Made by a program: the position numbers and the translations under genes
Shown: positions 42,304-48,156 of the stretch, piece by piece
Layout of the letters: each line of letters opens with the position of its first letter
Position numbering within the stretch: position 1 is the stretch's first letter
The notes under the pieces: generated by a model
Database searches by the model: none
Told to the model about the DNA's origin: nothing
What the model saw: the letters and a program-made list of their open reading frames with translations, nothing else
Source of the DNA: Candidatus Poribacteria bacterium
GTDB taxonomy: Bacteria; Poribacteria; WGA-4E; B28-G17
Direction of reading: 5' to 3'
Assembly: GCA_021162805.1 (NCBI GenBank)
Contig: JAGGXZ010000063.1
Coordinates: 1-48,156, forward strand
DNA: 48,156 nt

Positions 42304-42316
42304 TGTCATTATGACA
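42304..42316. promoter_or_regulatory. Palindrome upstream of the hsp20 sigma-54 promoter
   Basis: TGTCATTATGACA is a perfect 6-1-6 inverted repeat 53 bp upstream of the -24 element, a suitable place for an enhancer-binding activator dimer. The protein that binds it is unknown. Confidence 0.5.
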
Positions 42317-42376
42317 AACCCTGTCCGGGTTCAGTTTGCCATTTTGACCGCTTCACTCCGTATATTATCGCTATCT

Positions 42377-43672
42377 TCAGCTTAATCTTTCCCTTATCGC
42401 CTCGGCGTGCATCGGCAACCCCTCGGCCTCGGCGAGGGTGATGACGGTTTCGCTCAGCCCTTCAAGCCCCTCCCTCGTCAGATACTGGAAGGTGGGCTTT
42501 TTGATGAAATCGTCCACCGACAGCCCACTGAACATCCTCGCGCACCGACCTGTCGGCAGGACGTGATTCGTGCCCGACGCGTAATCGCCGACGGGAACAG
42601 GAGCGTACCTACCCAAGAAAATCGATCCAGCATGCTTTATCCTGGGGAGTAACCCCAACGGATCCTCGGTGAGTATCTCCAGATGTTCGGCCGCATACTG
42701 GTTGGTGAAACGGATCGCCTCATCCATATCGTCCGCTATCAACACGGCCGAGTTTCTCCTCAGCGCCTCCAGGATTATCTCCCCTCTGGCGGCCGAGCGG
42801 AGCCTTTCGTCTATGATTCGACACACCTCTCCGGCCAGATCCTCGGAGGTTGTGATCAACACAGCGGCGGCATCGGCGTCGTGCTCCGCCTGAGAGAGCA
42901 TGTCCACGGCGACCAGGTTCGGATCGGCGGCCTGATCGGCCAGGATAAGCACCTCGCTCGGTCCGGCGGGCGAATCTATATCGACCAAGCCGAACACAGC
43001 CATCTTGGCCGCGGTGACGTATTTGCCGCCCGGGCCGACGATCTTATCCACCTTTGGGACGGTCTCCGTGCCGTGTGCCATGCTCCCTATGGCCCACGGC
43101 CCGCCTATCTTGAAAACATGGTCTGCCCCGACGATATCCGCCGCTACAAGTATGGCGGGATTGACGGACATCCCCTCCCCCGGAGGGGTACAGATGACGA
43201 TCCTCTCAACTCCGGCGACCTTAGCAGGGATGAGGTTCATAAGCACGCTCGATGGATATGCGGCCTGTCTTCCAGGGACATATGCCCCGACGGCCTCGAG
43301 TGCCCGATACAGCCTGCCCGCTATTACCCCTTTTGAAACCTCCACCGCCCACATCTCACGCTCAAGCTGAGATCTATGGAACCTCTCGATGTTGACGGCG
43401 GCCCTTTTGAGGTGATCCACCACCTTGGGGCTGATCCTCTCATATCCCCTCTCGATCTCATCTCGAGTGACGATCAGATCTGAGGGTGTTATGTCCTGTT
43501 TATACTTTCTGTAACGCTCAAGCGTAGGGACATCCCCTTCATCCCGAATTCGATCGACGATCTCTTTGACCTCGGCGAATATATCGGAGATATCCTCCAT
43601 GGATCTCTGAAGTATCGATCGCATTCTATCCTGGGATATCTCGCTGAGCCGTTCGGGTTTCAGTATCATCAT
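42377..43672 (-). CDS. hisD: Histidinol dehydrogenase HisD
   Basis: A 431-residue zinc enzyme that oxidises L-histidinol to histidine in two NAD-dependent steps. Motifs: [25 protein letters not shown] (about 131-155), [11 protein letters not shown] (about 215), [14 protein letters not shown] (about 236), the catalytic-region [16 protein letters not shown] (about 260), and YAAEHLEI with [23 protein letters not shown] near the end. The start overlaps the capD-like stop (ATGA). No other his gene is in the window, so the histidine genes are scattered. Confidence 0.96.
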   Translation of the reverse strand: MMILKPERLSEISQDRMRSILQRSMEDISDIFAEVKEIVDRIRDEGDVPTLERYRKYKQDITPSDLIVTRDEIERGYERISPKVVDHLKRAAVNIERFHRSQLEREMWAVEVSKGVIAGRLYRALEAVGAYVPGRQAAYPSSVLMNLIPAKVAGVERIVICTPPGEGMSVNPAILVAADIVGADHVFKIGGPWAIGSMAHGTETVPKVDKIVGPGGKYVTAAKMAVFGLVDIDSPAGPSEVLILADQAADPNLVAVDMLSQAEHDADAAAVLITTSEDLAGEVCRIIDERLRSAARGEIILEALRRNSAVLIADDMDEAIRFTNQYAAEHLEILTEDPLGLLPRIKHAGSIFLGRYAPVPVGDYASGTNHVLPTGRCARMFSGLSVDDFIKKPTFQYLTREGLEGLSETVITLAEAEGLPMHAEAIRERLS

Positions 43673-45543
43673 CTCTCTCCTCTGGCGGGCTGATATGATG
43701 GAACGAGCTGCATCAGATATCCTATGACCTCATCATCGTTATCGGTCTGGGAGGCCTTGCGGAGCTTCTCGAGCGTTCTGAAGAAGGTATCCGGATCGAA
43801 ATCTGAGTTCATCCTGGCGACGAATATCCTCTCATGCCTGGTCATGCAGCTTCCCTCCTCGGCCGTGACCAGCTCCTCATGCAGTTTCTCGCCCGGCCTG
43901 ATCCCCGTGAAGATGATCGGGATATCCTTTTCGGGCTCGTATCCGGAGAGTCTTATCATCTCGCGGGCCAGATCCAGTATCCTCATCGGCGAGCCCATAT
44001 CGAGGATGAAGATCTCGCCGCCCTGTCCCATCGCACCTGCCTGGAGGATGAGCGATACGGCCTCAGGGATGGTCATGAAGTATCTGGTCATATCCGGATG
44101 TGTGACGGTCACGGGACCACCCCTGCGGATCTGCTCCTCGAATATCGGTATGACGCTCCCCCTGCTTCCCAGGACGTTTCCGAACCGGACGGCGATGAAC
44201 TTGGTGTTTCCCTTGCCGTGATTGTAGAGGTTAAGGAGCATCTCGGCCACTCGTTTCGTCGCTCCCATGACGCTTGAGGGTTTAACCGCCTTATCCGTCG
44301 AGATGAGCACGAACTTTCCCACGCCGGCTTCCAGGGCAGCCTGAGCGACGTTCATGGTGCCGAAGATGTTGGTCTTGACCGCCTCAGAGGGGTTTTCCTC
44401 CATGATGGGGACGTGTTTATAGGCTGCGGCGTGGAAGGTAATGTCCGGCCTCCAACGCTTCATAACGTAACGCATCTTCTCCTCGTCCCTGATATCCCCG
44501 ACGATCGCCTGAAGGGCGAGGTTCGGATGTTTGGCGCCCAAGTTCTCTCTGAGCGCATAAAGCTCGGTCTCATCCTGTTCCAATAGGATGAGCACCTTGG
44601 GATCGAACTGGGAGAGCTGTTCACATAGCTCCGATCCTATAGACCCCGCCGAGCCGGTCACCATGATGGATTTCCCCTTAACGAACCTCTCTATAAGCGC
44701 CATATCGACCTCGGCCGGTTCCCTGCCCAACAGATCCTCGACCCGGATATCCCTTATCTCGGATGGAATGAGCTTGCCGGAAGTTATATACCTGAGGCCG
44801 GGCAGGATCTTTATCCTCTTGAGTCCTACGCTTCTGGCCCTCTCTATGACATCGTGTATCACCTCCGGACCGACGTTCGGGTTGGTTATCAATATCTCAT
44901 CTACCTCATACTCCTTTATAATGCGTTCCATCCTCTCACGCGTTCCCAGGACTCTGATCCCATGAAGATAGGTGCCGCGTTTGGAGGGATCATCCTCTAT
45001 TATCCCCACCGGCACATAATGGTTCAATACTCCGTTAGCGATCTTACGCGCCACCACCTCCGCCAGTTCTCCTCCTCCTACGAGCAGCACCCTGGTGGAG
45101 CTGGAGAAATCCTGATTTCTGAAGATATGCAGATAAAACCGCTTCAGCATCCTGACCATCATGACGCCGGACATGGTCAACAGGTAATCGGCGAAGATCA
45201 TCCGAGGCGGCGGGAAGGATTTAAGGGTGAAGGATAGAACCGCAAGAGCGAGCGAACCGATCGTCGTCGCTTTGATCGTTCCTATTGCTTCCCCTATACT
45301 CACGAACCTCCAGTACACGTTATAGAGCCTGAAGATATGGTTGAAGAGGATTTTGATGGGCAAGCTGGAGGCGAAGAACAGAGCCACCCCGTATCGATTC
45401 GGCCTCCAGCCCGTTACAAGCGTGGAGAGATAAAAGCTGACGGCAAATACGATGAGATCTCCCATCAGGAAGAGGAAGACCCTCTTCGCCCCGTTGGGCT
45501 TTAAGAGCTTATCCAGAAGAGCTTTGATCGGGCGATGTGTCAT
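43669..45543 (-). CDS. CapD/WbpM-like membrane nucleotide-sugar 4,6-dehydratase
   Basis: A 624-residue protein. About four N-terminal membrane helices (residues about 20-140), a Rossmann CoA-binding-like domain (RVLLVGGGELAEVVARKI, about 148), then an SDR dehydratase domain with nucleotide motif VTGSAGSIGSELCEQL (about 293). Active region STDKAVKPSSVMGATKR (about 427) has Met in place of the usual SDR Tyr, as in the WbpM/PglF group. It probably converts UDP-GlcNAc-type substrates to 4-keto-6-deoxy sugars for surface glycans or glycoproteins. It could feed the polysaccharide exported by the Wza/Wzz locus, though it is 33 kb away. Confidence 0.92.
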   Translation of the reverse strand: MTHRPIKALLDKLLKPNGAKRVFLFLMGDLIVFAVSFYLSTLVTGWRPNRYGVALFFASSLPIKILFNHIFRLYNVYWRFVSIGEAIGTIKATTIGSLALAVLSFTLKSFPPPRMIFADYLLTMSGVMMVRMLKRFYLHIFRNQDFSSSTRVLLVGGGELAEVVARKIANGVLNHYVPVGIIEDDPSKRGTYLHGIRVLGTRERMERIIKEYEVDEILITNPNVGPEVIHDVIERARSVGLKRIKILPGLRYITSGKLIPSEIRDIRVEDLLGREPAEVDMALIERFVKGKSIMVTGSAGSIGSELCEQLSQFDPKVLILLEQDETELYALRENLGAKHPNLALQAIVGDIRDEEKMRYVMKRWRPDITFHAAAYKHVPIMEENPSEAVKTNIFGTMNVAQAALEAGVGKFVLISTDKAVKPSSVMGATKRVAEMLLNLYNHGKGNTKFIAVRFGNVLGSRGSVIPIFEEQIRRGGPVTVTHPDMTRYFMTIPEAVSLILQAGAMGQGGEIFILDMGSPMRILDLAREMIRLSGYEPEKDIPIIFTGIRPGEKLHEELVTAEEGSCMTRHERIFVARMNSDFDPDTFFRTLEKLRKASQTDNDDEVIGYLMQLVPSYQPARGER

Positions 45544-45620
45544 CTTCTACCCTTTCGGGTACATCTGCGGATTTGACCCGGACATAGACATATTTTACAC
45601 CATAACGAGCCTATAATCTA

Positions 45621-45638
45621 GGGGAAAATGATTTCCCC
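45621..45638 (-). terminator. Hairpin after the TauE/SafE gene
   Basis: GGGGAAA, 4-base loop, TTTCCCC, starting 4 bases after the stop at 45643. It lies between the exporter gene and the capD-like gene; no T-run follows. Confidence 0.5.
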
Positions 45639-45642
45639 TCAC

Positions 45643-46377
45643 TCACGTCCTTAAAATTAGGATCACCCCGAGGACGAGAAGCAGAGTGAAGGTGATCCTT
45701 CGCATCCCTTCCCTGTTTATCCTTTCAAAGATCGGGAACCCGAGCCCTGTTCCGAGGAACATAATAGGGATAAGTATGAGCGAAAGCTTTAGTATCTCCC
45801 TGGAGATCATCCTCGCCGCCACAAACAGACCTATTTTGTAGGTTGAAAGCACACAGAAGTAGAAAACCATGGTTGCCTTAACAACCCTTTTATCCCATCC
45901 CTTATGATAGGTATAGATGATCACCGGCGGCCCGCCCATGTTGATGATACCGTTAAGCACCCCACTGCATATCCCCATGGGCACGGCCCAGATCTCACCT
46001 ATTCTGAATTTCGGATCACCTCTCCTGGCCAGTGAATACCCTGAGAAGACCACAAGGACCGTCCCAAGTATCCTCTTTATGAGAGCTGCATCCAGCGTTT
46101 TAAGCAGATAAACTCCTATAGGTATACCCATCGCCCCACCCAGAAATATAAACAGGACGTTTCTCAGGTTCACCGATCTTCTGACGCTCCAGAGAACCAG
46201 GAAATTGTTCACCGTAGAAAGCAGGGCTATAAGTATGCTGGCGAACTTGACATCGACCAGAAGCGGCATCAGGCTCATGGCGACCATCCCAAAGCCGAAC
46301 CCTGTCAACCCCTGGATGAACCCCGCCACGAGCAGTATCAAACCGATAGGAAGCATCATCGAAGCCGACAACGTCAT
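45643..46377 (-). CDS. TauE/SafE-family membrane exporter
   Basis: A 244-residue protein with seven to eight hydrophobic helices. GFIQGLTGFGFGMVAMSLMPLL near the N-terminus and PMGICSGVLNGIINMGGPPVIIY in the middle are the paired Gly-rich signatures of the TauE/SafE (DUF81) family. These export small anions such as sulfite or organosulfonates; the substrate here is unknown. It is cotranscribed with the oxidoreductase upstream (43-bp gap), which could point to a sulfonated or sugar substrate, but that is speculation. Confidence 0.9.
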   Translation of the reverse strand: MTLSASMMLPIGLILLVAGFIQGLTGFGFGMVAMSLMPLLVDVKFASILIALLSTVNNFLVLWSVRRSVNLRNVLFIFLGGAMGIPIGVYLLKTLDAALIKRILGTVLVVFSGYSLARRGDPKFRIGEIWAVPMGICSGVLNGIINMGGPPVIIYTYHKGWDKRVVKATMVFYFCVLSTYKIGLFVAARMISREILKLSLILIPIMFLGTGLGFPIFERINREGMRRITFTLLLVLGVILILRT

Positions 46378-46420
46378 CTCCCTGCTGGGATGATGAATGA
46401 TTATACATTCTGAGGGTGGT

Positions 46421-47479
46421 TCAAAGCAACCATTCCCTGTATACCTCCTCGCAAAGCCTTACATCGTTCAAAGCGTCCTGGCCGGGCGAACGGAAGGGTT
46501 CATCCTTCAGCAGGCACCGGATGAAATGTTCGGCCTCGCGTTTATAAGACCACGACCATCTCTCCTGAGGGAGGGGCCGTCGATACTCGTGTCGATCTCC
46601 CCCGATATAAACCTCCACCTCAGCGGGCTGATTGCGATGCAGAAGCGGCGGCGACCAGGTATGAACCCATCCACGTTCGAAATAAACCTGAGTGTGTTCG
46701 TCCCATCTATGGTGAGCGATGCCGCCTGTCTCCAACACCACTCGCACGCCGGCCACCCTTAACACGATGAGCCCTGTATAGCCGTCATCGTCCAGATCTA
46801 CCTTCACCACCTTCGCATTATCGCCGGCGTCCAGAAACCATCGCATGAAATTGAAGGCATGGACATACTGTTGGAGGAAGGAAACAAACTGTCCGGTCCT
46901 CTCCTCAGGAAGCCATGATGGTTTGAAGGATGGTGGAGGTGGCGGCGGTTCATCCGTCGAGATGAAAGGCGTATCCAGACCGCATGTCCAATCGCCCCCG
47001 AAGTAATGTATACGCATGAAGGTGATCCGTCCCAGCTCTCCGCTTTCCCGGAACCTCCCTACGAGCTCCTTCGCCAGCTCGTAACCGGCATCATAGCGTT
47101 TCATGTAGGCCACCATGAGAGGCGCGCCCGATTCACGCTGCGCCGCCAGGATGCGCTCGGCCTGTTCCGTGCTAACGGCCATCGGCTTTTCCATAAAGAC
47201 CGGTTTGCCGGCCAGCAGGGCGTCGCGTGCGATCTCCCCCTGAGCGGCAAAGTGCGCCGAGACGGCTATGGCATCCACGTCGGGGTCCTTCAGCAGATCG
47301 GTATGATGGCGGTAAACCTTAGGGATACCGAACCTCTCTGCCACTTTCTCCGCCAGCCGACCTCTCATCTCAGCGAGGGCGATGACCTGACATTCCGGGA
47401 TGCTCGTGAAATTCGGCAGGTGCACCTTCTGCGCCATAAACCCGGCCCCAACATAGCCCAGGCGAATTATCCTTCCCAT
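46421..47479 (-). CDS. Gfo/Idh/MocA family oxidoreductase
   Basis: Third family member, 352 residues. LGYVGAGFMAQKVHLPNF (about 6-23) is the Rossmann nucleotide site and VFMEKPMAV (about 90) is the canonical EKP motif. The second domain (about 125-340) lacks the standard GGGxxxDxGxH signature; the matching region reads FLQQYVHAFNFMRWFLDAG, so the active site may differ. ATG 47479 has AGGAGAGG just upstream; an in-frame TTG at 47497 is less likely. Followed by the TauE/SafE exporter gene. Confidence 0.88.
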   Translation of the reverse strand: MGRIIRLGYVGAGFMAQKVHLPNFTSIPECQVIALAEMRGRLAEKVAERFGIPKVYRHHTDLLKDPDVDAIAVSAHFAAQGEIARDALLAGKPVFMEKPMAVSTEQAERILAAQRESGAPLMVAYMKRYDAGYELAKELVGRFRESGELGRITFMRIHYFGGDWTCGLDTPFISTDEPPPPPPSFKPSWLPEERTGQFVSFLQQYVHAFNFMRWFLDAGDNAKVVKVDLDDDGYTGLIVLRVAGVRVVLETGGIAHHRWDEHTQVYFERGWVHTWSPPLLHRNQPAEVEVYIGGDRHEYRRPLPQERWSWSYKREAEHFIRCLLKDEPFRSPGQDALNDVRLCEEVYREWLL

Positions 47480-47634
47480 CCTCTCCTGGTTCCTCAAACT
47501 GTGTCAAACTGACCTATCTGCCGGTTGAGGAACCTCCCTCCTTTCTATCCCATTGCGGCAGATAGACCAGGGCTCCCGGCCGCTCTATGAGCCGAAGCCT
47601 ATCAATTGTGTTCGCTCCTATTTCCCTTGAGGTA

Positions 47635-47656
47635 CGGGCGAAAGATCTTTCGCCCG
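47635..47656. repeat. Perfect 22-bp palindrome
   Basis: CGGGCGAAAGA followed by its exact complement, with no spacer, centred on an AGATCT core. It is similar in style to the palindromes at 1330 and 40894 and could be a terminator or a dispersed REP-like element. Confidence 0.75.
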
Positions 47657-47791
47657 CACTTTGGCATTCCTGCCTCTCCCTTTCGGGGTTAAGGTGCACC
47701 TCGGCAATGCGACGGTTTTGCCAGACAGGGCTGGTGCGACACCCTGTCATGCTTACTCGCCAAGCGAGAATCGTTCACGTAGGCGGCCACC

Positions 47792-47857
47792 AACAGAGGT
47801 TAAGGCTAAGGTTAAGGTTGAGATTCTTCTTAACCTCAACCTAAACCTTAACCTGTT
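47792..47857. repeat. Inverted arrays of a TTAAGG-like telomeric-style motif
   Basis: The left arm has GGTTAAGGCTAAGGTTAAGG units and the right arm has AACCTCAACCTAAACCTTAACC, the imperfect complement. Both ends share AACAG/CTGTT. The hexamer is degenerate (TTAAGG, CTAAGG, TTGAGG, TTTAGG). The loop is about 8-10 bases. Confidence 0.7.
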
Positions 47858-47882
47858 CTTAAGAAGCCCTGTGTGCGGAGGA

Positions 47883-47938
47883 GGAACGAGGAGAAAGGAA
47901 CCGGGAACGAGGAGATAAAAATCCTAGTTCCTCGTTCC
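47883..47938. repeat. Direct and inverted copies of GGAACGAGGA
   Basis: GGAACGAGGA occurs at 47883-47892 and 47904-47913 (21-bp offset) and, inverted, at 47929-47938. The second and inverted copies can form a 10-bp stem with a 15-base loop. Confidence 0.8.
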
Positions 47939-48061
47939 TTCTTCGACACACTTTCGGTCAACTGCTGAGGGCTCCTTGCCTCATCTAACTATCCCTGCAA
48001 TTATATCGAGAATCAGCTTTTTTTTCAACATCCTTGAACAGAACCATACAATTGCACGCCG

Positions 48062-48156
48062 TGTCAAGTCAAATGATAATGTTACCGAAAGGAGAATGCA
48101 GATCAAATGATAATGTTACCAAAAGGTTTTTTCAACGCTTTGCATAGCTTTCCTGC
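48062..48156. mobile_element. Possible insertion-sequence end running off the window
   Basis: Starting TGTCAAG at 48062, a 24-bp sequence TCAAATGATAATGTTACC plus (G/A)AAAGG occurs twice in direct orientation (48069-48092 and 48103-48126), 34 bp apart, with one mismatch. Elements of the IS21 type start with TGT and carry several direct transposase-binding repeats near their ends. No transposase is visible because the window stops. Confidence 0.4.

Larger units (their letters stand above)
47480..48061. other. Non-coding, repeat-rich stretch
   Basis: About 580 bases with no credible gene. It contains a 22-bp palindrome, a GACAGGG/CCCTGTC hairpin (47724-47748), a TTAAGG-repeat inverted pair, and GGAACGAGGA repeats. 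Small frames here (for example 47514-47750) cross the palindromes and look like repeat artefacts. The stretch resembles a cluster of REP-type elements. Confidence 0.6.

Noticed and set aside
47514-47844. Small frames in the right-hand gap
   Set aside because: They run through palindromes, lack ribosome binding sites and have no recognisable protein pattern.

Overview
The window carries a diderm, flagellated, chemotactic bacterium's genes. L- and P-ring proteins (FlgH, FlgI), a Wza-type outer-membrane exporter, a PorV/UPF0164-type barrel and a secreted protein with a C-terminal FlgD-Ig sorting-like domain all require an outer membrane. Three Gfo/Idh/MocA oxidoreductases, a DUF6785-type membrane protein, FlgD-Ig/DNRLRE secreted proteins and a PD-(D/E)XK protein with heptad repeats are a mix I associate with Candidatus Poribacteria and neighbouring uncultured lineages. 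The phylum is an inference from gene content. Almost everything lies on the minus strand in tight runs with 1-20 bp gaps or 4-bp stop/start overlaps.

Layout. 1-91: last codons of a [NiFe]-hydrogenase large subunit. 278-2390: two convergent oxidoreductases sharing a palindromic terminator that contains both stop codons. 2466-11091 (minus): Wza exporter, Wzz/GNVR protein, BY-kinase, two related TPR proteins with C-terminal membrane segments, a 1054-residue secreted Ig-repeat protein and a PorV-like barrel, arranged like one operon. 11189-14897 (minus): flgM-flgN-flgK-flgL-fliW-csrA behind a sigma-28-like promoter. 14987-26305 (minus): flgF-flgG-flgA-flgH-flgI-flgJ-cheW-cheR-cheW-cheA-(REC-HisKA)-mcp behind a sigma-54 promoter. 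26501-27896: a compact FtsX-type ABC exporter. 27930-28322: RNase P RNA (rnpB), flanked by a decayed coding fragment. 28497-31836: rlmN, a SbcD/Mre11-like nuclease, a degenerate receiver protein and a small helical protein. 32017-32760 (plus): a cell-wall amidase. 34721 back to 32757 and 37447 back to 34718: dapB-dnaJ-nuclease-like-DUF6785 operon. 37740-38654 (plus): PflX-like radical SAM protein. 38656-40668: GAF-GGDEF-GAF protein with a degenerate HD-GYP domain. 40928-41524: secreted hypothetical protein. 41721-42179: Hsp20 with a consensus sigma-54 promoter and a hairpin over its ribosome binding site. 42377-45543: capD-like dehydratase and hisD. 45643-47479: TauE/SafE exporter and a third Gfo/Idh/MocA protein. 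47480-48156: non-coding DNA full of palindromes and short repeats, ending in what may be the tip of an insertion element.

How it fits together. The promoters suggest the usual flagellar hierarchy: sigma-54 drives rod, ring and chemosensory genes, and sigma-28 drives flgM, hook-filament junction genes and the FliW-CsrA switch. The same sigma-54 signature precedes hsp20, which would tie a small heat-shock protein to an enhancer-dependent regulator. The most system-like accessory region is 2466-11091, where polysaccharide export and tyrosine-kinase genes run directly into a large secreted repeat protein and a PorV-type barrel. This could be a coupled polysaccharide/protein surface-display locus.
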